A DNA stretch of 64,000 nt, taken from Osmia lignaria lignaria (lineage: Eukaryota > Arthropoda > Insecta > Hymenoptera > Megachilidae). Position numbers and translations under genes: made by a program. Below, piece after piece: positions 1 through 10,274 of this stretch (its first letter is position 1; every line of letters begins with the position of its first letter). The stretch spans positions 3,472,001 through 3,536,000 of the forward strand of contig NW_027478169.1 in the NCBI RefSeq assembly GCF_051020975.1. The letters are read 5' to 3'. The notes below the pieces were generated by a model that was not told the DNA's origin, did no database searches, and saw only the letters and a program-made list of their open reading frames with translations.

Positions 1-563
1 GAGATAACTCTGCACTAGTGCGAGCCGCAAATGCCACTTCCAGCTTAGCTGTGCAGAAGAAGAACAACAAGAAGAAGAAATATCTCGAAATATGTCCGTC
101 AGGCCCCTTCCCTTGAGATAAATATGCAAATATCTCGGAAACGAAGCGAGCTATGGCAAAATGTTAAGCGACCTTTTTTGTAGAGAATTAAGTTTCCTAC
201 TTTTTATGTTCTATGATATTTTTTGATCAGATGCGTAGTTCTCGAGATATATCAAGATATTTAAAAGTTCCGAAGCCGCACCAACATAATAGAGATACAG
301 AAACACCGTGGCCCCTTTCTTTGAGATAACTCTGCACTATTGCGAGCTGCAAATGCCACTTTCAGCTTAGCTGTGCAGAAGAAGAACAACAAGAAGAAGA
401 AATATCTCGAAATATGTCCGTCAGGCCCCTTCCCTTGAGATAAATCTGCAAATATCTCGGAAACGAAGAGAGCTATGGCAAAATGTTAAGAGACCTTTTT
501 TGTAGACAATTAGGTTTCCTACTTTTTATGTACTATGTTATTTTTTGATCAGATGCGTAGTTC

Positions 564-583
564 TCGAGATATATCAAGATATT
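564..583 (+). repeat. Tandem 10-bp motif pair (TCGAGATATW) in the monomer head
   Basis: Monomer positions 16-25 read TCGAGATATA and 26-35 read TCAAGATATT here, or TCGAGATATT in class B. They are two copies of one 10-mer set exactly one helical turn apart. In class B the pair is nearly perfect. The pair is shown in the reference monomer and is present, with the class differences noted, throughout the array. A protein-binding role is conceivable but unproven. Confidence 0.75.
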
Positions 584-631
584 TAAAAGTTCCGAAGCCG
601 CACCAACATAATAGAGATACAGAAACACCGT

Positions 632-658
632 GGCCCCTTTCTTTGAGATAACTCTGCA
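632..658 (+). repeat. Internal direct repeat, left copy
   Basis: Monomer positions 84-110 align with positions 198-224 at 24 of 27 bases when the commonest right-hand form (GATAAATC) is used. The shared core is GGCCCCTT, then TTGAGATAA, then TCTGCA. The offset is 114 bp. This suggests that the present 322-bp unit contains an old internal duplication. Similarity fades beyond the core on both sides, so it is not a simple dimer of 161 bp. Confidence 0.8.
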
Positions 659-698
659 CTATTGCGAGCTGTAAATGCCACTTCCAGTTAAGCTGTGC

Positions 699-724
699 AG
701 AAGAAGAACAACAAGAAGAAGAAA
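699..724 (+). repeat. Purine-rich GAA/AAC trinucleotide tract
   Basis: Monomer positions 151-176 are a run of AAG/GAA and AAC triplets containing only A, G and two C bases. It varies by substitution (AGAGGAAG, AGAGCAAC, an extra AAC near 3287-3295, GAAGGAAT). One 15-bp contraction occurs within it, in the monomer at 40139. A tract like this is prone to slippage. It also lies inside three of the five recombination junction intervals that I could resolve. Confidence 0.8.
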
Positions 725-732
725 TATCTCGA
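723..732 (-). repeat. Inverted copy 1 of the 10-bp motif
   Basis: AATATCTCGA at monomer positions 175-184 is the exact reverse complement of TCGAGATATT. It sits directly downstream of the purine-rich tract and 50 bp before a second inverted copy. With the direct copies at 16-35 it forms an inverted-repeat arrangement across about 140 bp, which could support long-range dyad structure in DNA or in a transcript. Confidence 0.75.
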
Positions 733-745
733 AATATGTCCGTCA

Positions 746-772
746 GGCCCCTTCCCTTGAGATATATCTGCA
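746..772 (+). repeat. Internal direct repeat, right copy
   Basis: This is the right-hand partner of the segment at monomer positions 84-110. The aligned base after GATA (position 103 on the left, 217 on the right) is polymorphic A or T in both copies across the array. Class C and D changes fall in this right copy and lower its similarity to the left one. Confidence 0.8.
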
Positions 773-782
773 AATATCTCGG
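773..782 (-). repeat. Inverted copy 2 of the 10-bp motif
   Basis: AATATCTCGG at monomer positions 225-234 is the motif with one change. AAATATCTCG is shared perfectly between positions 174-183 and 224-233, an offset of exactly 50 bp. A few monomers have CTCAG here (for example near 50650, 52268, 59344 and 60961), a marker that delimits the nested 5-monomer duplication. Confidence 0.72.
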
Positions 783-870
783 AAACGAAGCGAGCTATGG
801 CAAAATGTTAAGAGACCTTTTTTGTAGAGAATTATGTTTCCTACAATTTATGTTCTATGATATTTTTTGT

Positions 871-1192
871 TCAGAAGCGTAGTTTTCGAGATATATCGAG
901 ATATTTAAAAGTTCCGAAGCCGCACCAACATAATAGAGATACAGAAACACCGTGGCCCCTTTCGTTGAGATAACTCTGCACTAGTGCGAGCCGCAAATGC
1001 CACTTCCAGCTTAGCTGTGCAGAAGAAGAACAACAAGAAGAAGAAATATCTCGAAATATGTCCGTCAGGCCCCTTCCCTTGAGATAAATCTGCAAATATC
1101 TCGGAAACGAAGCGAGCTATGGCAAAATGTTAAGAGACCTTTTTTGTAGAGAATTATGTTTCCTATAATTTATGTTCTATGATATTTTTTGA
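871..1192 (+). repeat. Reference monomer, class B
   Basis: Class B differs from class A by GAAGCG and TTTCGAG at the head (no XhoI site), TCGAGATATT at 26-35, and ACTAGT (a SpeI site) followed by GCGAGCCGC in place of ACTATT and GCGAGCTGC. This copy also has TTTCGTTGAG instead of TTTCTTTGAG, a change shared with the copies at 6023, 8277, 11497 and 41412, which marks it as part of a duplicated block. The class differences are linked rather than scattered, so A and B behave as two old subfamilies. Confidence 0.9.
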
Positions 1193-1514
1193 TCAGATGC
1201 GTAGTTCTCGAGATATACCAAGATATTTAAAAGTTCCGAAGCCGCACCAACATAATAGAGATACAGAAACACCGTGGCCCCTTTCTTTGAGATAACTCTG
1301 CACTATTCCGAGCTGCAAATGCCACTTCCAGCTTAGCTGTGCAGAGGAAGAACAACAAGAAGAAGGAATATCTCGAAATATGTCCGTCAGGCCAGTTCCT
1401 TTGAGCTGAATCTGCAAATATCTCGGAAACGAAGCGAGCTATGGCAAAATGTTAAGAGACGTTTTTTGTAGAGAATTATGTTTCCTACAATTTATGTTCT
1501 ATGATATTTTTTGA
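1193..1514 (+). repeat. Reference monomer, class C (substitution cluster at 202-216)
   Basis: Class C replaces the usual CCCCTTCCCTTGAGATAAAT with CCAGTTCCTTTGAGCTGAAT. These are five substitutions (monomer positions 202, 203, 208, 214 and 216) inside 15 bp, while the flanks stay standard. It is often linked with G for C at position 269 (GAGACG before the T6 run) and with GAGGAAG in the purine tract. I count 30 class C monomers, starting at 1193, 4735, 6667, 6989, 8921, 9565, 10209, 12141, 17937, 20189, 23085, 25337, 26303, 28233, 30485, 31773, 34025, 35955, 37243, 38851, 40446, 41734, 42056, 43344, 45920, 50106, 53969, 54613, 58799 and 62662. Confidence 0.9.
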
Positions 1515-2158
1515 TCAGAAGCGTAGTTTTCGAGATATATCGAGATATTTAAAAGTTGCGAAGCCGCACCAACATAATAGAGATACAGAAACACCGTGGC
1601 CCCTTTCTTTGAGATAACTCTGCACTAGTGCGAGCCGCAAATGCCACTTCCAGCTTAGCTGTGCAGAAGAAGAGCAACAAGAAGAAGAAATATCTCGAAA
1701 TATGTCCGTCAGGCCCCTTCCCTTGAGATATATCTGCAAATATCTCGGAAACGAAGCGAGCTATGGCAAAATGTTAAGAGACCGTTTTTGTAGAGAATTA
1801 TGTTTCCTACTTTTTATGTTCTATGATATTTTTTGATCAGACGCGTAGTTCTCGAGATATATCAAGATATTTAAAAGTTCCGAAGCCGCACCAACATAAT
1901 AGAGATACAGAAATACCGTGGCCCCTTTCTTTGAGATAACTCTGCACTATTGCGAGCTGCAAATGCCACTTCCAGCTTAGCTGTGCAGAAGAAGAACAAC
2001 AAGAAGAAGGAATATCTCGAAATATGTCCGTCAGGCCCCTTCCCTTGAGATAAATCTGCAAATATCTCGGAAACGAAGAGAGCTATGGCAAAATGTTAAG
2101 AGACCTTTTTTGTAGAGAATTAAGTTTCCTACTTTTCATGTTCTATGATATTTTTTGA

Positions 2159-3446
2159 TCAGATGCGTAGTTCTCGAGATATATCAAGATATTTAAAAGT
2201 TCCGAAGCCGCACCAACATAATAGAGATACAGAAACACCGTGGCCCCTTTCTTTGAGATAACTCTGCACTATTGCGAGCTGTAAATGCCACTTCCAGCTT
2301 AGCTGTGCAGAAGAAGAACAACAAGAAGAAGAAATATCTCGAAATATGTCCGTCAGGCCCTTTCCCTTGAGATATATCTGCAAATATCTCGGAAACGAAG
2401 CGAGCTATGGCAAAATGTTAAGAGACCTTTTTTGTAGAGAATTATGTTTCCTACAATTTATGTTCTATGATATTTTTTGATCAGAAGCGTAGTTTTCGAG
2501 ATATATCAAGATATTTAAAAGTTCCGAAGCCGCACCAACATAATAGAGATACAGAAACACCGTGGCCCCTTTCTTTGAAATAACTCTGCACTATTGCGAG
2601 CTGCAAATGCCACTTCCAGCTTAGCTGTGCAGAAGAAGAACAACAAGAAGAAGGAATATCTCGAAATATGTCCGTCAGGCCCCTTCCCTTGAGATAAATC
2701 TGCAAATATCTCGGAAACGAAGAGAGCTATGGCAAAATGTTAAGAGACCTTTTTTGTAGAGAATTAAGTTTCCTACTTTTCATGTTCTATGATATTTTTT
2801 GATCAGATCCGTAGTTCTCGAGATATATCAAGATATTTAAAAGTTCCGAAGCCGCACCAACATAATAGAGATACAGAAACACCGTGGCCCCTTTCTTTGA
2901 GATAACTCTGCACTATTGCGAGCTGCAAATGCCACTTCCAGCTTAGCTGTGCAGAAGAAGAACAACAAGAAGAAGAAATATCTCGAAATATGTCCGTCAG
3001 GCCCTTTCCCTTGAGATATATCTGCAAATATCTCGGAAACGAAGCGAGCTATGGCAAAATGTTAAGAGACCTTTTTTGTAGAGAATTATGTTTCCTACAA
3101 TTTATGTTCTATGATATTTTTTGATCAGAAGCGTAGTTTTCGAGATATATCAAGATATTTAAAAGTTCCGAAGCCGCACCAACATAATAGAGATACAGAA
3201 ACACCGTGGCCCCTTTCTTTGAGATAACTCTGCACTATTGCGAGCTGCAAATGCCACTTCCAGCTTAGCTGTGCAGAAGAAGAACAACAACAAGAAGGAA
3301 TATCTCGAAATATGTCCGTCAGGCCCCTTCCCTTGAGATAAATCTGCAAATATCTCGGAAACGAAGAGAGCTATGGCAAAATGTTAAGAGACCTTTTTTG
3401 TAGAGAATTAAGTTTCCTACTTTTCATGTTCTATGATATTTTTTGA
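2159..3446 (+). repeat. Dimeric HOR, two 644-bp copies
   Basis: Monomers 2159 and 2803 match each other, as do 2481 and 3125. The second monomer of each pair is a chimera with a B-like head but A-like middle and GAAGGAATATC. A third partial copy begins at 3447 with an A-type monomer, but its partner at 3769 is ordinary class B with GAAGTATGTC. This is the clearest example of the 644-bp periodicity. Confidence 0.8.
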
Positions 3447-4801
3447 TCAGATGCGTAGTTCTCGAGATATATCAAGATATTTAAAAGTTCCGAAGCCGCA
3501 CCAACATAATAGAGATACAGAAACACCGTGGCCCCTTTCTTTGAGATAACTCTGCACTATTGCGAGCTGTAAATGCCACTTCCAGCTTAGCTGTGCAGAA
3601 GAAGAACAACAAGAAGAAGAAATATCTCGAAATATGTCCGTCAGGCCCCTTCCCTTGAGATATATCTGCAAATATCTCGGAAACGAAGCGAGCTATGGCA
3701 AAATGTTAAGAGACCTTTTTTGTAGAGAATTATGTTTCCTACAATTTATGTTCTATGATATTTTTTGATCAGAAGCGTAGTTTTCGAGATATATCGAGAT
3801 ATTTAAAAGTTCCGAAGCCGCACCAACATAATAGAGATACAGAAACACCGTGGCCCCTTTCTTTGAGATAACTCTGCACTAGTGCGAGCCGCAAATGCCA
3901 CTTCCAGCTTAGCTGTGCAGAAGAAGAACAACAAGAAGAAGAAATATCTCGAAGTATGTCCGTCAGGCCCCTTCCCTTGAGATAAATCTGCAAATATCTC
4001 GGAAACGAAGCGAGCTATGGCAAAATGTTAAGAGACCTTTTTTGTAGAGAATTAAGTTTCCTACTTTTTATGTTCTATGATATTTTTTGATCAGATGCGT
4101 AGTTCTCGAGATATATCAAGATATTTAAAAGTTCCGAAGCCGCACCAACATAATAGGGATACAGAAACACCGTGGCCCCTTTCTTTGAGATAACTCTGCA
4201 CTATTGCGAGCTGCAAATGCCACTTCCAGCTCAGCTGTGCAGAAGAAGAACAACAAGAAGAAGGAATATCTCGAAATATGTCCGTCAGGCCCCTTACCTT
4301 GAGATAAATCTGCAAATATCTCGGAAACGAAGCGAGCTATGGCAAAATGTTAAGAGACCTTTTTTGTAGAGAATTAAGTTTCCTACTTTTTATCTTCTAT
4401 GATATTTTCTGATCAGATGCGTAGTTCTCGAGATATATCAAGATATTTAAAAGTTCCGAAGCCGCACCAACATAATAGAGATACAGAAACACCGTGGCCC
4501 CTTTCTTTGAGATATCTCTGCACTATTGCGAGCTGCAAATGCCACTTCCAGCTTAGCTGCGCAGAAGAAGAACAACAAGACGAAGAAATATCTCGAAATA
4601 TGTCCGTCAGGCCCCTTCCCTTGAGATATATCTGCAAATATCTCGGAAACGAAGCGAGCTATGGCAAAATGTAAAGAGACCTTTTTTGCAGAGAATTATG
4701 TTTCCTACAATTTACGTTCTATGATATTTTTTGATCAGATGCGTAGTTCTCGAGATATATCAAGATATTTAAAAGTTCCGAAGCCGCACCAACATAATAG
4801 A
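3447..4801 (+). repeat. Mixed satellite monomers between dimeric and 7-mer HORs
   Basis: About four monomers without a clear local HOR. The copy at 4413 has GAGATATCTCTGC instead of GAGATAACTCTGC and an AAGACGAAG purine tract; the substitution opens a plus-strand frame (4399-4674). The next monomer (4735) has TTTCAGC in place of TTCCAGC and the class C cluster. A T6 run followed by GCAGAG near 4682-4692 is shared with 9512-9522, marking a longer duplication at an offset of 4,830 bp. Confidence 0.75.
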
Positions 4802-7055
4802 GATACAGAAACACCGTGGCCCCTTTCTTTGAGATAACTCTGCACTATTGCGAGCTGCAAATGCCACTTTCAGCTTAGCTGTGCAGAAGAAGAACAACAA
4901 GAAGAAGAAATATCTCGAAATATGTCCGTCAGGCCAGTTCCTTTGAGCTGAATCTGCAAATATCTCGGAAACGAAGCGAGCTATGGCAAAATGTTAAGAG
5001 ACGTTTTTTGTAGAGAATTATGTTTCCTACAATTTATGTTCTATGATATTTTTTGATCAGAAGCGTAGTTCTCGAGATATATCAAGATATTTAAAAGTTC
5101 CGAAGCCGCACCAACATAATAGGGATACAGAAACATCGTGGCCCCGTTCTTTGAGATAACTCTGCACTAGTGCGAGCCGCAAATGCCACTTCCAGCTTAG
5201 CTGTGCAGAAGAAGAACAACAAGAAGAAGAAATATCTCGAAATATGTCCGTCAGGCCCCTTCCCTTGAGATAAATATGCAAATATCTCGGAAACGAAGCG
5301 AGCTATGGCAAAATGTTAAGCGACCTTTTTTGTAGAGAATTAAGTTTCCTACTTTTTATGTTCTATGATATTTTTTGATCAGATGCGTAGTTCTCGAGAT
5401 ATATCAAGATATTTAAAAGTTCCGAAGCCGCACCAACATAATAGAGATACAGAAACACCGTGGCCCCTTTCTTTGAGATAACTCTGCACTATTGCGAGCT
5501 GCAAATGCCACTTTCAGCTTAGCTGTGCAGAAGAAGAACAACAAGAAGAAGAAATATCTCGAAATATGTCCGTCAGGCCCCTTCCCTTGAGATAAATCTG
5601 CAAATATCTCGGAAACGAAGAGAGCTATGGCAAAATGTTAAGAGACCTTTTTTGTAGACAATTAGGTTTCCTACTTTTTATGTACTATGTTATTTTTTGA
5701 TCAGATGCGTAGTTCTCGAGATATATCAAGATATTTAAAAGTTCCGAAGCCGCACCAACATAATAGAGATACAGAAACACCGTGGCCCCTTTCTTTGAGA
5801 TAACTCTGCACTATTGCGAGCTGTAAATGCCACTTCCAGTTAAGCTGTGCAGAAGAAGAACAACAAGAAGAAGAAATATCTCGAAATATATCCGTCAGGC
5901 CCCTTCCCTTGAGATATATCTGCAAATATCTCGGAAACGAAGCGAGCTATGGCAAAATGTTAAGAGACCTTTTTTGTAGAGAATTATGTTTCCTACAATT
6001 TATGTTCTATGATATTTTTTGTTCAGAAGCGTAGTTTTCGAGATATATCGAGATATTTAAAAGTTCCGAAGCCGCACCAACATAATAGAGATACAGAAAC
6101 ACCGTGGCCCCTTTCGTTGAGATAACTCTGCACTAGTGCGAGCCGCAAATGCCACTTCCAGCTTAGCTGTGCAGAAGAAGAACAACAAGAAGAAGAAATA
6201 TCTCGAAATATGTCCGTCAGGCCCCTTCCCTTGAGATAAATCTGCAAATATCTCGGAAACGAAGCGAGCTATGGCAAAATGTTAAGAGACCTTTTTTGTA
6301 GAGAATTATGTTTCCTACTTTGTATGTTCTATGATATTTTTTGATCAGACGCGTAGTTCTCGAGATACATCAAGATATTTAAAAGTTCCGAAGCCGCACC
6401 AACATAATAGAGATACAGAAACACCGTGGCCCCTTTCTTTGAGATATCTCTGCACTATTGCGCGCTGCAAATGCCACTTCCAGCTTAGCTGCGCAGAAGA
6501 AGAACAACAAGAAGAAGAAATATCTCGAAATATGTCCGTCAGGCCCCTTCCCTTGAGATATATCTGCAAATATCTCGGAAACGAAGCGAGCTATGGCAAA
6601 ATGTTAAGAGACCTTTTTTGTAGAGAATTATGTTTCCTATAATTTATGTTCTACGATATTTTTTGATCAGATGCGTAGTTCTCGAGATATACCAAGATAT
6701 TTAAAAGTTCCGAAGCCGCACCAACATAATAGAGATACAGAAACACCGTGGCCCCTTTCTTTGAGATAACTCTGCACTATTCCGAGCTGCAAATGCCACT
6801 TCCAGCTTAGCTGTGCAGAGGAAGAACAACAAGAAGAAGGAATATCTCGAAATATGTCCGTCAGGCCAGTTCCTTTGAGCTGAATCTGCAAATATCTCGG
6901 AAACGAAGCGAGCTATGGCAAAATGTTAAGAGACGTTTTTTGTAGAGAATTATGTTTCCTACAATTTATGTTCTATGATATTTTTTGATCAGAAGCGTAG
7001 TTTTCGAGATATATCAAGATATTTAAAAGTTCCGAAGCCGCACCAACATAATAGG
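4802..7055 (+). repeat. 7-monomer HOR, copy 1 (2,254 bp)
   Basis: This block is repeated in tandem at an offset of 2,254 bp. Matching monomers are 5057 with 7311, 5701 with 7955, 6023 with 8277, 6345 with 8599 and 6667 with 8921. Shared private markers include GGATACAGAAACATCG, CCCCGTTCTTTG, TTAAGCGACC, the plus-strand-open monomer at 6345, and ATATACCAAG at the head of 6667. The match decays in the monomer at 6989, which looks chimeric. Confidence 0.85.
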
Positions 7056-9270
7056 GATACAGAAACACCGTGGCCCCTTTCTTTGAGATAACTCTGCACT
7101 ATTGCGAGCTGCAAATGCCACTTTCAGCTTAGCTGTGCAGAAGAAGAACAACAAGAAGAAGAAATATCTCGAAATATGTCCGTCAGGCCAGTTCCTTTGA
7201 GCTGAATCTGCAAATATCTCGGAAACGAAGCGAGCTATGGCAAAATGTTAAGAGACGTTTTTTGTAGAGAATTATGTTTCCTACAATTTATGTTCTATGA
7301 TATTTTTTGATCAGAAGCGTAGTTCTCGAGATATATCAAGATATTTAAAAGTTCCGAAGCCGCACCAACATAATAGGGATACAGAAACATCGTGGCCCCG
7401 TTCTTTGAGATAACTCTGCACTAGTGCGAGCCGCAAATGCCACTTCCAGCTTAGCTGTGCAGAAGAAGAACAACAAGAAGAAGAAATATCTCGAAATATG
7501 TCGGTCAGGCCCCTTCCCTTGAGATAAATATGCAAATATCTCGGAAACGAAGCGAGCTATGGCAAAATGTTAAGCGACCTTTTTTGTAGAGAATTAAGTT
7601 TCCTACTTTTTATGTTCTATGATATTTTTTGATCAGATGCGTAGTTCTCGAGATATATCAAGATATTTAAAAGTTCCGAAGCCGCACCAACATAATAGAG
7701 ATACAGAAACACCGTGGCCCCTTTCTTTGAGATAACTCTGCACTATTGCGAGCTGCAAATGCCACTTTCAGCTTAGCTGTGCAGAAGAAGAACAACAAGA
7801 AGAAGAAATATCTCGAAATATGTCCGTCAGGCCCCTTCCCTTGAGATAAATCTGCAAATATCTCGGAAACGAAGAGAGCTATGGCAAAATGTTAAGAGAC
7901 CTTTTTTGTAGACAATTAGGTTTCCTACTTTTTATGTACTATGTTATTTTTTGATCAGATGCGTAGTTCTCGAGATATATCAAGATATTTAAAAGTTCCG
8001 AAGCCGCACCAACATAATAGAGATACAGAAACACCGTGGCCCCTTTCTTTGAGATAACTCTGCACTATTGCGAGCTGTAAATGCCACTTCCAGTTAAGCT
8101 GTGCAGAAGAAGAACAACAAGAAGAAGAAATATCTCGAAATATATCCGTCAGGCCCCTTCCCTTGAGATATATCTGCAAATATCTCGGAAACGAAGCGAG
8201 CTATGGCAAAATGTTAAGAGACCTTTTTTGTAGAGAATTATGTTTCCTACAATTTATGTTCTATGATATTTTTTGTTCAGAAGCGTAGTTTTCGAGATAT
8301 ATCGAGATATTTAAAAGTTCCGAAGCCGCACCAACATAATAGAGATACAGAAACACCGTGGCCCCTTTCGTTGAGATAACTCTGCACTAGTGCGAGCCGC
8401 AAATGCCACTTCCAGCTTAGCTGTGCAGAAGAAGAACAACAAGAAGAAGAAATATCTCGAAATATGTCCGTCAGGCCCCTTCCCTTGAGATAAATCTGCA
8501 AATATCTCGGAAACGAAGCGAGCTATGGCAAAATGTTAAGAGACCTTTTTTGTAGAGAATTATGTTTCCTACTTTGTATGTTCTATGATATTTTTTGATC
8601 AGACGCGTAGTTCTCGAGATACATCAAGATATTTAAAAGTTCCGAAGCCGCACCAACATAATAGAGATACAGAAACACCGTGGCCCCTTTCTTTGAGATA
8701 TCTCTGCACTATTGCGCGCTGCAAATGCCACTTCCAGCTTAGCTGCGCAGAAGAAGAACAACAAGAAGAAGAAATATCTCGAAATATGTCCGTCAGGCCC
8801 CTTCCCTTGAGATATATCTGCAAATATCTCGGAAACGAAGCGAGCTATGGCAAAATGTTAAGAGACCTTTTTTGTAGAGAATTATGTTTCCTATAATTTA
8901 TGTTCTACGATATTTTTTGATCAGATGCGTAGTTCTCGAGATATACCAAGATATTTAAAAGTTCCGAAGCCGCACCAACATAATAGAGATACAGAAACAC
9001 CGTGGCCCCTTTCTTTGAGATAACTCTGCACTATTCCGAGCTGCAAATGCCACTTCCAGCTTAGCTGTGCAGAGGAAGAACAACAAGAAGAAGGAATATC
9101 TCGAAATATGTCCGTCAGGCCAGTTCCTTTGAGCTGAATCTGCAAATATCTCGGAAACGAAGCGAGCTATGGCAAAATGTTAAGAGACGTTTTTTGTAGA
9201 GAATTATGTTTCCTACAATTTATGTTCTATGATATTTTTTGATCAGAAGCGTAGTTTTCGAGATATATCG
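7056..9270 (+). repeat. 7-monomer HOR, copy 2
   Basis: Second copy of the 4.8-7.0 kb block. It carries its own change TATGTCGGTCAGG near 7497-7509 (TATGTCCGTCAGG in copy 1), and this is inherited by the copy at 10531. The 7.3-9.5 kb copy is therefore the source or sister of the later duplication. At 9271 the sequence departs to a class B monomer with AAAGTTGCGAAG, also found at 1515 and 12463. Confidence 0.85.
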
Positions 9271-10274
9271 AGATATTTAAAAGTTGCGAAGCCGCACCAA
9301 CATAATAGAGATACAGAAACACCGTGGCCCCTTTCTTTGAGATAACTCTGCACTAGTGCGAGCCGCAAATGCCACTTCCAGCTTAGCTGTGCAGAAGAAG
9401 AGCAACAAGAAGAAGAAATATCTCGAAATATGTCCGACAGGCCCCTTCCCTTGAGATAAATCTGCAAATATCTCGGAAACGAAGCGAGCTATGGCGAAAT
9501 GTTAAGAGACCTTTTTTGCAGAGAATTATGTTTCCTACAATTTACGTTCTATGATATTTTTTGATCAGATGCGTAGTTCTCGAGATATATCAAGATATTT
9601 AAAAGTTCCGAAGCCGCACCAACATAATAGAGATACAGAAACACCGTGGCCCCTTTCTTTGAGATAACTCTGCACTATTGCGAGCTGCAAATGCCACTTT
9701 CAGCTTAGCTGTGCAGAAGAAGAACAACAAGAAGAAGAAATATCTCGAAATATGTCCGTCAGGCCAGTTCCTTTGAGCTGAATCTGCAAATATCTCGGAA
9801 ACGAAGCGAGCTATGGCAAAATGTTAAGAGACGTTTTTTGTAGAGAATTATGTTTCCTACAATTTATGTTCTATGATATTTTTTGATCAGAAGCGTAGTT
9901 CTCGAGATATATCAAGATATTTAAAAGTTCCGAAGCCGCACCAACATAATAGGGATACAGAAACATCGTGGCCCCGTTCTTTGAGATAACTCTGCACTAG
10001 TGCGAGCCGCAAATGCCACTTCCAGCTTAGCTGTGCAGAAGAAGAACAACAAGAAGAAGAAATATCTCGAAATATGTCCGTCAGGCCCCTTCCCTTGAGA
10101 TAAATATGCAAATATCTCGGAAACGAAGCGAGCTATGGCAAAATGTTAAGCGACCTTTTTTGTAGAGAATTAAGTTTCCTACTTTTTATGTTCTATGATA
10201 TTTTTTGATCAGATGCGTAGTTCTCGAGATATATCAAGATATTTAAAAGTTCCGAAGCCGCACCAACATAATAG

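Larger units (their letters stand above)
549..870 (+). repeat. Reference monomer, class A head
   Basis: Used here as the coordinate map of the unit. Positions 1-4 are TCAG of the TGATCA site and 15-36 an AT-rich block starting with CTCGAG. Positions 84-110 hold a segment that recurs at 198-224, and 151-176 a purine-rich GAA/AAC tract. Inverted ATATCTCG motifs lie at 175-184 and 225-234, and T6 runs at 270-275 and 315-320. Class A is recognised by GATGCG at the head, CTCGAG (an XhoI site), TCAAGATATT at 26-35 and ACTATT near 109-114. Class A heads are usually followed or preceded by class B, giving a partial A-B alternation over much of the window. Confidence 0.93.
1..1165 (+). repeat. Left-edge segment duplicated at 5153-6317
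   Basis: The first 1,165 bases match 5153-6317 at an offset of 5,152 bp (16 monomers), including private markers such as GATAAATATGC, TTAAGCGACC and CAATTAGGTTTCC. I saw one mismatch on the way, G at 738 against A at 5890. The match ends at 1166, where this copy runs into a class C monomer while the other copy enters a monomer carrying the plus-strand open variant. Confidence 0.85.

Noticed and set aside
587..700. RNA polymerase III promoter (A-box-like TAGCTGTGCAGA, B-box-like AGTTCCGAAGCC), suggesting a SINE origin
   Set aside because: The B-box-like element needs an inserted base and lies about 220 bp downstream of the A-box-like one in the next monomer, with T6 runs between them that would terminate transcription. 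No SINE tail or target-site duplication is present.
549..773. A 74-codon open frame on the minus strand, repeated in 185 of 198 monomers
   Set aside because: It opens at TTG, not ATG, and the typical version contains no methionine codon. The class differences change amino acids (for example QLAI to RLAL, RELRI to RKLRF) rather than silent sites. It is broken by simple stops in 13 monomers with no sign of selection against this, and has no recognisable domain. Its recurrence is explained by repeat homogenisation.
773..800. CENP-B box-like sequence (CTTCGTT on the minus strand in GAAACGAAG)
   Set aside because: The first seven bases match, but the essential downstream CGGG of the core NTTCGNNNNANNCGGGN is absent. 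The TTTCGTTGAG variant at 960-969 also fails the core.
4172..4369. A 65-codon plus-strand frame in a different register
   Set aside because: It starts at GTG, occurs in one monomer only because of local substitutions, and resembles nothing known.
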